This document shows, piece after piece, positions 16,793 through 24,145 of a stretch of 64,000 nucleotides of DNA. A model generated the notes under the pieces. It was given only the letters and a program-made list of their open reading frames with translations. It did not search any database and had not been told where the DNA came from. The DNA comes from Micavibrio sp. UBA5572 (GTDB taxonomy: Bacteria > Pseudomonadota > Alphaproteobacteria > Micavibrionales > Micavibrionaceae), in contig DIMG01000019.1 in NCBI GenBank assembly GCA_002425415.1, positions 11,353 through 75,352 of the forward strand, in the 5' to 3' direction. Each line of letters starts with the position of its first letter. The first letter of the stretch is position 1. The position numbers and the translations under genes are program-made.

Positions 16793-17944
16793 CTACATTG
16801 TTTCTATTTCAGCCTGCAAAGCTCCAGCGGCTTTGATAGCTTGAAGAATGGTAATAATATCCCGTGGCCCCACACCCAGTTTATTCAATCCGGTGACCAG
16901 ATCTTGCAAAGTGACACCGCTTTCAAGGATGGCAAGCTTGGCATCCGCACTCTGGTTCACTTCAATATCCGAACGTGGAACAACGACGGTCTCACCATTT
17001 TCAGAGAATGGGTTTGGTTGAGAAACTTGTGGAGTCTCACTGACTTTAATCGTAAGGCTGCCTTGTGCTATGGCAACAGTACTTACGCGAACTTCCGATC
17101 CCATAACAATCGTGCCGGAATTTTCGTCAATCACAACACGGGCAACTTGGTCTGGCTGAATAGGCAATTGTTCAATATCGGTAATCAAATCAACCATCGT
17201 TCCAGGATAGTTGGAAGACTTGCGAAGGGTCACAGTGGCATCGTTGCTGGCATAGGCAAGTTCTGCCGATGTGTAACCGTTAATCGCCTGTGCGATCCGG
17301 CGCGCGGTCGTAAAATCAGGGTTTTTAAGGGCAAGTTTCAATTCGGGCAATTCATTCAAGTCAAATTTGATTTCACGTTCGACAATTGCACCATCGGCAA
17401 TGCGTCCACGGGTCGGAGTATTTTGCGTCACGGTTTGAGCTTCGCCAGAGGCCGAAAAGCCGGAAATGGCAACGGGCCCTTGAGATACGGCATAAACTTC
17501 GCCGTCAGCCCCCATCAAGGGTGTAACCAGCAATGTCCCGCCTTGTAAATTTTTGGCATCACCCAACGTTGAAACCGTCACATCAATGCGTGACCCTTGG
17601 GTCTGGAAGGGGGGCATGGTGGATGTGACCATAACGGCCGCAACGTTACCGGTGTTCAGGTTTTCACCTTTGACGTTAACGCCCAGACGTTCCAGCATGG
17701 CAATCAGGGATTGTTGGGTGAAAGGGGAGTTGTTAAGCTTGTCCCCCGTACCGTTCAAACCGACAACCAGACCATACCCGATCAATACGTTGTCCCGAAC
17801 ACCCTCGATATTAACAATATCCTTGATTCGGGCTGTTGCCGCTTGCGCCTGTGTGGAAACACTCACAAAAAAGACCGCTGCGAGCCAAAGGAAGGATAAG
17901 AGTACCGAAAGTCTTTGAACCATTTTCATTTTGCCTGTTGTCAT
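16793..17944 (-). CDS. flgI: Flagellar P-ring protein FlgI
   Basis: A 383-aa protein from the ATG at 17944, preceded by GGGTGG (a GTG at 17953 is also in frame). The signal peptide has a hydrophobic core LSVLLSFLWLAAVFFVSV and an AQA cleavage region. The conserved P-ring sequence follows: ARIKDIVNIEGVRDNVLIGYGLVVGLNGTGD, split over residues about 35-65, and later GVGPRDIITILQAIKAAGALQAE at the C-terminus. It forms the periplasmic peptidoglycan-level bushing around the rod. It is the first gene of the flgI-flgJ-flgN-fliK-flagellin-like-flbT operon, with a sigma-54 promoter upstream. Confidence 0.97.
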   Translation of the reverse strand: MTTGKMKMVQRLSVLLSFLWLAAVFFVSVSTQAQAATARIKDIVNIEGVRDNVLIGYGLVVGLNGTGDKLNNSPFTQQSLIAMLERLGVNVKGENLNTGNVAAVMVTSTMPPFQTQGSRIDVTVSTLGDAKNLQGGTLLVTPLMGADGEVYAVSQGPVAISGFSASGEAQTVTQNTPTRGRIADGAIVEREIKFDLNELPELKLALKNPDFTTARRIAQAINGYTSAELAYASNDATVTLRKSSNYPGTMVDLITDIEQLPIQPDQVARVVIDENSGTIVMGSEVRVSTVAIAQGSLTIKVSETPQVSQPNPFSENGETVVVPRSDIEVNQSADAKLAILESGVTLQDLVTGLNKLGVGPRDIITILQAIKAAGALQAEIETM

Positions 17945-17999
17945 CGTAACCACCCGTCATCTGTTCATTTTGAACTTATAATCATCTGTAAGAGTGCTA

Positions 18000-18015
18000 T
18001 GCGAGAACCGTGCCA
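18000..18015 (-). promoter_or_regulatory. Sigma-54 promoter of the flgI operon
   Basis: On the minus strand this reads TGGCACGGTTCTCGCA, matching TGGCACG-N4-TTGCW with one change (TCGC for TTGC) and the required 10-bp gap between GG and GC. The expected start point is near 17989, about 45 bp before the flgI ATG. A near copy precedes flgF, and both are flanked upstream by an AACTTTAAA-type tract. Confidence 0.8.
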
Positions 18016-18096
18016 ACTTTAAATAAAAAGGAAATCAAGTAGTTAGCAGAGGTAAAAACCAGGCAAAACTTGCCCAATGAATAAAAGGAATTTTTT

Positions 18097-18105
18097 TGGT
18101 ATAAT
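18097..18105 (+). promoter_or_regulatory. Extended -10 promoter of fliX
   Basis: TGGTATAAT (TG-N-TATAAT) gives a perfect extended -10 element with the expected start near 18112, about 21 bp before the fliX ATG. No good -35 at 17 bp spacing is visible, as is usual for extended -10 promoters. Confidence 0.6.
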
Positions 18106-18132
18106 GAATACAGATGTTTAGGGAGGGAGACT

Positions 18133-18582
18133 ATGAAAATTCAAGGGCCGGATCGGAGCAGTAAAACCTCCTCGACCAAGAAATCAGGAAAGTCGGGATC
18201 AACCGGATCAATGGGCTTTAGTAGTCTTTTGGGTGCGGATGAAGCCGAAGCGCCGGCACACACCGCCGCAGCGGGAGCAATCGCGGGGATAGACGCATTA
18301 TTGATGGCGCAAGAATCGGATGACCCCGCAGAACGTGCTGCTCGTAAGCGTATGCAAAAAAGAGCCGGAGACCTGCTATCTGAACTGGATAGAATTAAAA
18401 TCGGCATGCTGTCTGGAACACTGTCCGTAGGTAATCTGATTGATATTGCCGATGTTGTGGCCTCTCACCGTGAACGGCTGAAAGATCCCCAGCTTTGCAG
18501 TTTATTAGACGAAATTGATCTGCGTGCCCAGATTGAAATTGCCAAGATGCGCATGGCTTTGGATGCGACAGGTGTTTTTTAG
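18133..18582 (+). CDS. fliX: Flagellar assembly regulator FliX
   Basis: A 149-aa protein with a basic, Ser/Gly-rich N-terminus and a conserved C-terminal helical domain (RMQKRAGDLLSELDRIKIGM, then LQ/DEIDLRAQIEIAKM). This corresponds to the FliX family of alphaproteobacteria. In Caulobacter, FliX couples completion of the early basal body to FlbD activity and is needed for class III/IV gene expression. Divergent transcription from flgI, across a region with a sigma-54 site on one side and a sigma-70 type site on the other, fits that role. GGGAGGG is 5-11 bases before the ATG. Confidence 0.9.
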   Translation: MKIQGPDRSSKTSSTKKSGKSGSTGSMGFSSLLGADEAEAPAHTAAAGAIAGIDALLMAQESDDPAERAARKRMQKRAGDLLSELDRIKIGMLSGTLSVGNLIDIADVVASHRERLKDPQLCSLLDEIDLRAQIEIAKMRMALDATGVF

Positions 18583-18703
18583 GTAAAATCAAAAATGTGG
18601 ATGGCAGTCTCCACGTGACGTTCTTCTCTTGAATTTTTCATTTGAATTGCCTAGGGTCTAGGTCAATTTTCAACTTGTTATTGTCTGTATAAAGGTAGTG
18701 AGT

Positions 18704-19135
18704 ATGTCTAAAGCAGGTATTGTCCTTATTCCCCAAAACTATAAGCCTTCGGATGACGAAGAATTTATGAATCCAATCATGCAGGAATATTTCCGTCAGA
18801 AGTTGATTTCGTGGAGAGAAGAACTGTTACGCGAGTCAGAAGACACAATTCAAAACACCTTGCAAAGTACAGAGCTTCAAAAGCCTGATATTGCCGACCG
18901 CGCATCCGCAGAAACAGACCATGCTTTGGAATTACGTACCCGCGACCGCGAACGCAAATTGATTTCAAAAATCAATGAAGCTTTGTTACGGATTGACGAT
19001 GACTCTTACGGGTATTGTGAAGAAACCGGCGAACCCATCACGGTTGGAAGGCTGGATGCTCGCCCAATTGCGACACTGTCTTTGGAAGCTCAAGAGCGCC
19101 ATGAAAGAATGGAACGCACCCACCGCGACGAATAA
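18704..19135 (+). CDS. dksA: DksA-type RNA polymerase-binding transcription factor
   Basis: A 143-aa protein; the ATG at 18704 lies 8 bases after AAAGG, and a GTG at 18698 is too close to it. The coiled-coil part has REELLRESEDTIQNTLQ and PDIADRASAETDHALELRTRDRERKL, including the DxxDxA tip motif. The globular end is YGYCEETGEPITVGRLDARPIATLSLEAQERHER. Only one of the four zinc-finger cysteines of E. coli DksA remains, a pattern known among alphaproteobacterial DksA proteins. It would act with ppGpp at the RNA polymerase secondary channel. It stands alone downstream of fliX. Confidence 0.92.
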   Translation: MSKAGIVLIPQNYKPSDDEEFMNPIMQEYFRQKLISWREELLRESEDTIQNTLQSTELQKPDIADRASAETDHALELRTRDRERKLISKINEALLRIDDDSYGYCEETGEPITVGRLDARPIATLSLEAQERHERMERTHRDE

Positions 19136-19161
19136 GTTCCAGACCTACAAAACGTAAGTTT

Positions 19162-19917
19162 TTACCGTGCTATCTGGAGATCTGGTCTGATTCTCAAGGC
19201 GACAGGGCGCGACGGCCTACGATCTGCAGCCTTATCCAAGAAAAGGTCGTAGGTAAATGATCCGCAGAAGTCCGCAGCCATGACGAGGTTTGGTTGTTCG
19301 GGATGCTCGCTAGCCGTAAAGTAAGTGCCGAGGTGGGAAGACAACGTGCTGATTTCCTGTCCACCTTGTTCCCGAAGTGCGGCGTTAATTTGGGTAACGT
19401 TTGAACGAAGGTTATGGGCAACCGTAACGGCACGTACTGCAACAGAACGCCCATCAAGACTTCTTGTTTCTGTGGCACCTTCAGTCCCGCAGCCATCAAC
19501 AATTTGCTTGACTCCAATGGCGAGCCCCGTTGTTACAGCCTGACTGGCTCCCATGGCTACTTGCCATGCTACACGAACTTCAAAGGCCCATGCCTCTTCG
19601 TAGGTCATATTTTGTGCATCATGAAGACGGTCTGAAATCTGCATACCGATAAGAAGAGCGCCATCAGCATGAATGCCGTGTTCTTTGCCAATTCTTCTGA
19701 TGTCGGCAGCATCTTCGTTAAATGTGCCAAGGCCGCGCCCAAAGAGCGTAGCTGTATCTTGTGGTGCAACAAGCAAGTCAGCAACTGCCGTATTAGGGAG
19801 ATCTTTCAAGTATCTACTGAGCTGATTTATTGAAACCAAACCGGCATTAATAACGGCAAGGGCATTGAACTCGCGATTTAGCTCGGAGCCAGGAGCTCTT
19901 TGTGTTGTGGCATTCAT
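19162..19917 (-). CDS. Hypothetical protein, 251 aa, strong promoter and structured leader
   Basis: I do not recognise a family. The sequence is a soluble alpha/beta or helical protein without signal peptide or membrane span. Visible segments include NTAVADLLVAPQDTATLFGRG, a Gly-rich GMQISDRLHDAQNMTYEEAWAFEVRVAW helix, a single CGTEGATE region, and a basic C-terminus (RRPSRPVALRIRPD). AAAAAGGAAAA precedes the ATG. It is divergent from the flgH operon terminator and has one of the clearest sigma-70 promoters in the window, so it is probably well expressed. Confidence 0.6.
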   Translation of the reverse strand: MNATTQRAPGSELNREFNALAVINAGLVSINQLSRYLKDLPNTAVADLLVAPQDTATLFGRGLGTFNEDAADIRRIGKEHGIHADGALLIGMQISDRLHDAQNMTYEEAWAFEVRVAWQVAMGASQAVTTGLAIGVKQIVDGCGTEGATETRSLDGRSVAVRAVTVAHNLRSNVTQINAALREQGGQEISTLSSHLGTYFTASEHPEQPNLVMAADFCGSFTYDLFLDKAADRRPSRPVALRIRPDLQIAR

Positions 19918-19940
19918 ATACTATTTTCCTTTTTAAATGC

Positions 19941-19983
19941 AGCTATTCATTGTGATAAAGTCCGCCATCTTCCACGAATAGCT
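19941..19983. promoter_or_regulatory. Inverted repeat in the leader of the 19162-19917 gene
   Basis: AGCTATTC (19941-19948) and GAATAGCT (19976-19983) form a perfect 8-bp inverted repeat with a 27-base interval, lying between the predicted transcription start (about 19980) and the start codon. GTG and CAC just inside could extend the pairing. It could be an mRNA stem or a protein operator. Confidence 0.45.
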
Positions 19984-19986
19984 GGT

Positions 19987-20016
19987 TTTATATTCCATAA
20001 TACTTAGGCTTGTCAA
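19987..20016 (-). promoter_or_regulatory. Sigma-70 promoter of the 19162-19917 gene
   Basis: On the minus strand a perfect TTGACA (-35, plus-strand 20011-20016) is followed after 18 bp by TATAAA (-10, plus-strand 19987-19992). The -35 directly follows the T tract of the flgH-operon terminator. Confidence 0.75.
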
Positions 20017-20052
20017 GAAAAAAGAGCCGGCCGCTTTGGGAAGCAGACCGGC
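20015..20052 (-). terminator. Rho-independent terminator of the flgF-flgG-flgA-flgH operon
   Basis: On the minus strand GCCGGTCTGCTT pairs with AAGCGGCCGGC (one mismatch, one bulge) and is followed by TCTTTTTTC. It lies about 50 bp after the flgH stop. Confidence 0.8.
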
Positions 20053-20103
20053 GGGGAGTTTGGGTGGGTAAGGGTAAACTAGTAATAAGGGTAAGCTGTA
20101 ATA

Positions 20104-20865
20104 TCAGAACGGGAAAATAATATCGTAAAGCTGAGTCCCGTATCTTGGTTGTTGAACATCGGTAATTTGTCCGTTCCCTCCGTAAGAAATCCGTGCTTCG
20201 GCAATCTGTTCATACGAAACAGTATTGCTTGTGCTGATGTCTTGCGGACGAACGATCCCGGCAAGTTGTAATTTGCGGTTCTCGTAATTCACGCGGACTT
20301 CCTGCGCCCCTTGAATGACCATATTGCCATTGGGTAGAACTTGGGTCACGGTCACCGCCAATTTCATCTCGATCTTTTCTTTGCGGTCAGTTGTTCCATC
20401 TCCCTTATACGAAGAGTCAGCAGAACCACTGGTTAAAGAGCTGGTATCCAACGTTTCGGGGAAGACTTGGGTGAGCTGCGTTTCCATGCCCAACAGATTG
20501 GGCAATCCAGCTTTCTCCGATGTCGATCTGGAACGATCAGTTGAATTTTGCATTTTTCCTTTATCATCAATATCAATCAGAACAGTCATGATATCGCCAA
20601 CGGTTTTGGCGCGCTGGTCTTTAAAGAAACCTTGCTGGGCTCCCGTCCATAAAGAATTCCCTTTTTGAACAGTTACGTTTGATTCCGGCATCGGCATGCT
20701 AATGGGCTTATAACCGTTGGTTTGCACCGGATTTTGAATGGAGGATTGCGGAGGAACTTCCCCGATATTCTTGACGCGATCAACCGCACTACAAGCTGTC
20801 AAAGCTGTTCCGGTCAAGGCAATCAATGCAAGATTTGCAAAGACCTTTCTTCCTGTATTTATCAT
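20104..20865 (-). CDS. flgH: Flagellar L-ring lipoprotein FlgH
   Basis: A 253-aa protein with a lipoprotein signal ending in the lipobox LTAC (Cys about residue 25), so it is anchored to the outer membrane. Conserved FlgH segments include NSLWTGAQQGFFKDQRAKTVGDIMTV, LPNGNMVIQGAQEVRVNYENR and PQDISTSNTVSYEQIAEARISYGG. It forms the outer-membrane bushing around the rod. It is the last gene of the minus-strand flgF operon, 50 bp after flgA, and is followed by a terminator. Confidence 0.97.
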   Translation of the reverse strand: MINTGRKVFANLALIALTGTALTACSAVDRVKNIGEVPPQSSIQNPVQTNGYKPISMPMPESNVTVQKGNSLWTGAQQGFFKDQRAKTVGDIMTVLIDIDDKGKMQNSTDRSRSTSEKAGLPNLLGMETQLTQVFPETLDTSSLTSGSADSSYKGDGTTDRKEKIEMKLAVTVTQVLPNGNMVIQGAQEVRVNYENRKLQLAGIVRPQDISTSNTVSYEQIAEARISYGGNGQITDVQQPRYGTQLYDIIFPF

Positions 20866-20915
20866 GATAACCCACCTTTCTTGTAAAAGCTTTTTGCTTT
20901 CGTTTTTATTAAATC

Positions 20916-21908
20916 CTATTGCACGCGGACAATCTTATCGCCAACAATTTCTGCCCGAAGAGATTGATTGCTTCCCAAATTAACAACACGGATCAAATCA
21001 CCTTCAGCTCCGGGTTGCATAGCTTTTCCTTTGGCCGTCAGTTGAATAGCACCCGAAGAAAACTGGATCAGAATTTCATCACCACGTTGAACCAATTGCG
21101 GAGAAATCAAATCCCGTTGACGAATAGGCTCACCAGCTTGAACCTGACGCAATGGAGTTTTTCCAATCATACGGTCAGGATCGGAAATTGTGTCATAGAC
21201 AACAGATTTTGCTGTTACAGGAATCCATTCGATGTCGGCTGCTCCGATAATATCTCCGGCTTTGAGGGCGGATCGAAGCACTGGTACATTCTGTACCTTT
21301 TCGATCACGCCACTCAAAGACAGGGTTTTAACAGGGTTGTCGGCAGACGGAGCTGCAACAACCGCAGTAAACACGTCACGACCAGGGGTATAGGTCATGT
21401 TTGCAATTTCAACAGTAGCAGGGAGGTCTCCTGCCAAAGTCAGGGACGGAATAACATTCCCGACAGTCAATTCAAATTCGCCAGTGACACCCTTGGTAAT
21501 CAAAGCGGCTTTCAAAGCATCTGTAATTTGGTCGGATGAAATATTTTGAGACGTCCGCGTAACAACAACTTGCTCCATCGCTGATTCCGGCTGCCAGTCC
21601 AGATCATAGAGATTGGCAACGCGTTTCAAAGTATTGGCATTGATAATCATTGTTTTTCCGGGCAGGGGAGACGCTCCCAGAACCGCATCATGCCCTTTCG
21701 GAAGATCATCAAAAAGATCAGATAAACGAACCACGCGGTCATTGACCTGAGCTTCAGGAACAAGTGTTGCGGCTTTGGCAGAAGGAACATGCAAAAAGAG
21801 ATAAAGGATAGCATATCCAACACCAATGAGTAATGCCAGACTCTTGAAAGCCAATCTGCACATATACAAAACACTTTGTTGGGTTTGTTCGATTTGAAAT
21901 TTTGTCAT
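20916..21908 (-). CDS. flgA: Flagellar P-ring assembly chaperone FlgA
   Basis: A 330-aa protein with an N-terminal hydrophobic segment (about residues 22-45, ending SAKA) for export to the periplasm. The C-terminal SAF/ChapFlgA domain is seen in VPVLRSALKAGDIIGAADIEWIPV, MIGKTPLRQVQAGEPIRQRDL and GDLIRVVNLGSNQSLRAEIVG. FlgA aids assembly of FlgI into the P ring. It is longer than the E. coli protein (about 220 aa), with an extra N-terminal domain usual in alphaproteobacteria. It lies between a 60-aa membrane protein and flgH. Confidence 0.93.
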   Translation of the reverse strand: MTKFQIEQTQQSVLYMCRLAFKSLALLIGVGYAILYLFLHVPSAKAATLVPEAQVNDRVVRLSDLFDDLPKGHDAVLGASPLPGKTMIINANTLKRVANLYDLDWQPESAMEQVVVTRTSQNISSDQITDALKAALITKGVTGEFELTVGNVIPSLTLAGDLPATVEIANMTYTPGRDVFTAVVAAPSADNPVKTLSLSGVIEKVQNVPVLRSALKAGDIIGAADIEWIPVTAKSVVYDTISDPDRMIGKTPLRQVQAGEPIRQRDLISPQLVQRGDEILIQFSSGAIQLTAKGKAMQPGAEGDLIRVVNLGSNQSLRAEIVGDKIVRVQ

Positions 21909-21927
21909 TTTATGCTCCCTATTCCCT

Positions 21928-21942
21928 TTAATGCCTGATTAA
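21928..21942 (+). promoter_or_regulatory. TTAA-N7-TTAAC box between flgA and the small ORF
   Basis: TTAATGCCTGATTAAC (starting 21928) matches the CtrA consensus TTAA-N7-TTAAC, but it reads on the plus strand while both flanking genes are on the minus strand. It overlaps the stop codon of the small ORF and could be chance. Confidence 0.2.
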
Positions 21943-22121
21943 CTGGCAATACCTTGCAAGAGGTCTGCCGCTTGTTCGAGACGATCAAAACTTTCAAAGA
22001 AAGTCCCTGTTCCACCCTCGATAAAAGCAACAATAATGCCACTCATGCCTGCAAGAGTTAAAAGGCCACGAACAGTTTGAAAGACGATTTGTGTTCCAGT
22101 GTTTTCGAAATCTATATTCAT
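21939..22121 (-). CDS. Small membrane protein in the flgF operon
   Basis: A 60-aa protein with one hydrophobic, glycine-containing segment (about residues 17-38, LLTLAGMSGIIVAFIEGG) and an amphipathic C-terminus (SFDRLEQAADLLQGI). AGAGG lies 6 bases before the ATG, and it is placed between flgG and flgA in the same direction, which supports it as a real gene. No family recognised. A role in ring or rod assembly would be a guess from position. Confidence 0.6.
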   Translation of the reverse strand: MNIDFENTGTQIVFQTVRGLLTLAGMSGIIVAFIEGGTGTFFESFDRLEQAADLLQGIAS

Positions 22122-22231
22122 AGCGAACCTCTTGTTTGACGCAGTATTGGGTTAAATGTGCTTTTTTTTCCTACCTTTAATCCTTTGCAAGACCTGTGCC
22201 AGAATCATGCGTTATGAATAATTATTTGATC

Positions 22232-23017
22232 CTATCTGAGCTGATTAACAGTATCCATCATCTCGTCCGAAGTACTGATAACATTGGAGTTCATCTCATA
22301 AGCGCGTTGGGCGGTAATCAGCAAGGTGATCTCCTTGACCGAGTCCACATTGGATTGTTCCAGCAAACCCTGGCGGATACTGCCCAGATTATCCGAATTT
22401 GGCGCGCCTACAATGGCCTGTCCCGATGCATCTGTTTCCATGAACATGGTGTCCCCGACAGCTTCCAGCCCTGACGGGTTGGCGAAGTTTGCCAGTTCAA
22501 TTTGTCCCAAATTCTGCATGGCAACTTGTTGGGGCAATTTGGCGAGAACTTCACCTTCGGTATTCACTTCAAGATAAATAGTGTCCGGCGATGCGGTAAT
22601 GCCGGGGAGGAGGCGATACCCCTCTGATGTTACAATTTCTCCATCCTGATTTAACTGGAAACCACCGGCTCTGGTATACGCCGTATCGCCATTTGGCAAT
22701 TCGATTTGAAAAAACCCGCGACCATTGATCGCCAGATCAAGATCTCCATCGGTAATTTGCAATGTTCCCTGTTGATGAATACGGTAGGTAGCCGAAGGGC
22801 GAACCCCCAGTCCAAGCGATAGCCCCGAAGGAACAACAGTTCCTGCTGTCGAGGATGTTGCCCCCGGACGGGCAAGATGTTGATACATCAAATCCTTGAA
22901 TTCAAGGCGTTGCAGCTTGAATCCGGTGGTGGTCATGTTGGCGATGTTGTTTGAAATTGTATCAACATTCATCTGTTGAGCCAGCATGCCCGTTGCGCCT
23001 ATATCAAGTGATCTCAT
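22232..23017 (-). CDS. flgG: Flagellar distal rod protein FlgG
   Basis: A 261-aa protein, the normal length. The N-terminus has MRSLDIGATGMLAQQMNVDTISNNIANM and TTGFKLQRLEF, the rod/hook family signature. The specific FlgG loop is visible in LARPGATSSTAGTVVPSGLSLGLGV. The C-terminal helix is SNVDSVKEITLLITAQRAYEMNSNVIS. It is exported through the gate to form the distal rod. It follows flgF by 49 bp. Confidence 0.97.
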   Translation of the reverse strand: MRSLDIGATGMLAQQMNVDTISNNIANMTTTGFKLQRLEFKDLMYQHLARPGATSSTAGTVVPSGLSLGLGVRPSATYRIHQQGTLQITDGDLDLAINGRGFFQIELPNGDTAYTRAGGFQLNQDGEIVTSEGYRLLPGITASPDTIYLEVNTEGEVLAKLPQQVAMQNLGQIELANFANPSGLEAVGDTMFMETDASGQAIVGAPNSDNLGSIRQGLLEQSNVDSVKEITLLITAQRAYEMNSNVISTSDEMMDTVNQLR

Positions 23018-23066
23018 AATCTATTCTCCTTTTAACTTACCCTATTTTTTTTGAGCCGTTTGCCCG

Positions 23067-23801
23067 TTACGCATTAAGTTTCGAAATTTTCTGAATGGCA
23101 CCCATCTGACGGTCGTGCTCGTTTTTCATCATGTTCATTGTGGATTGATAGGTACGCAGAATTTCAATCATACGGGTCATTTCTTGAACCGGATTGATAT
23201 TCGATCCCTCAATAGCCCCTTGTTTGACAGTCGTTTCTGTGGCCGCACGACCTGGAATAGAGGACGAATACAAGCCATTGCCTGCGGGGGTCAAATCCTG
23301 AATATTGTCAAATTCGACAACAGAAATTTTACCGACAACATTACCGTCTGCAGTCACTTCACCGGAATTCGTAATCACAACTTCTTCTGAACCTACGGGA
23401 ATCGATACCGGATTTCCACCAGGTCCCGACACGCGAAATCCGGCAGATGTAACCAGTTCACTATTTCCGTTAAGAGTAAAATCCCCGCCTCTGGTATATT
23501 GCGTTTGCCCGCTGGGAGCCATAACTTCAATGAATCCAGGCCCCATCAAGGCGACATCGTAAGTCCCGCCGGTAACTTGAATTGATCCGGGAGATGTCGT
23601 GTCATATTGCCCCATATCGTAAACCATCGAGAGTGGGTCTTGATTGGTGTATCCTGAACTTTTCGCAATGTATTCCTCAAACATAGGATTTTGAGCTCTG
23701 TACCCGGGTGTGTTGGCATTGGCAACATTGTTGGCAACCAAAGTCATGGCATGATCGAGCACCAGCTGTCGTGATAAGCCTACATAAAGACTGTTTTCCA
23801 T
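23067..23801 (-). CDS. flgF: Flagellar proximal rod protein FlgF
   Basis: A 244-aa protein with the rod-protein N-terminus (YVGLSRQLVLDHAMTLVANNVANANTPGYRA) and C-terminus (GAIEGSNINPVQEMTRMIEILRTYQSTMNMM). It is shorter in the central part than FlgG, as expected for FlgF. First gene of the minus-strand flgF-flgG-(small ORF)-flgA-flgH operon, with a sigma-54 promoter about 75 bp upstream. Confidence 0.96.
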   Translation of the reverse strand: MENSLYVGLSRQLVLDHAMTLVANNVANANTPGYRAQNPMFEEYIAKSSGYTNQDPLSMVYDMGQYDTTSPGSIQVTGGTYDVALMGPGFIEVMAPSGQTQYTRGGDFTLNGNSELVTSAGFRVSGPGGNPVSIPVGSEEVVITNSGEVTADGNVVGKISVVEFDNIQDLTPAGNGLYSSSIPGRAATETTVKQGAIEGSNINPVQEMTRMIEILRTYQSTMNMMKNEHDRQMGAIQKISKLNA

Positions 23802-23874
23802 TGTATATCCCCTGACCCTTTACGTTTAAATGTTTCATCATTTGGACTATGGGCTTATGCCTCTTCCAGTTCAT

Positions 23875-23890
23875 TGCGAAAGCTGTGCCA
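23875..23890 (-). promoter_or_regulatory. Sigma-54 promoter of the flgF operon
   Basis: The minus strand reads TGGCACAGCTTTCGCA, matching the TGGCAC / GC elements with correct 10-bp GG-GC spacing. The expected start is near 23863, about 60 bp before the flgF ATG. It shares the TCGCA -12 variant and an adjacent A/T tract with the flgI site. Confidence 0.8.
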
Positions 23891-24052
23891 AACTTAAAAT
23901 GAATATAAAACAATTGGTTAGCGGGTGTTGTTTGTTGGAGGACAGTGTGGAACTAGGAAAAAAAGGTCTTCTGGTAAACAAGGGCCGCAAAAAGGCACAT
24001 TTTGCCGATCAAAGAAAAACCTGAGCAAGCGAAGCCTTATGAAAGATGCGGT

Positions 24053-24081
24053 TTGAACATCTTTTCTCTGTTGGGTAGAAT
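24053..24081 (+). promoter_or_regulatory. Sigma-70-type promoter of the fliL operon
   Basis: TTGAAC (24053-24058), a 17-bp spacer and TAGAAT (24076-24081). The expected start is near 24088, about 58 bp upstream of fliL. Confidence 0.5.
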
Positions 24082-24145
24082 AGCAACAATCATGATTCCC
24101 TAACTCCAAAATCAAAAACTTCAATAACAAGACGGAAGATTTTTA

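Larger units (their letters stand above)
23802..24145. promoter_or_regulatory. Divergent regulatory region between flgF and fliL
   Basis: This 344-bp gap contains a leftward sigma-54 site (23875-23890) and a rightward sigma-70-type promoter (24053-24081), listed separately. No credible gene lies between them; short ORFs here have neither ribosome sites nor recognisable sequence. The roughly 160 bp between the promoters would be a natural place for FlbD enhancer binding. Confidence 0.6.
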
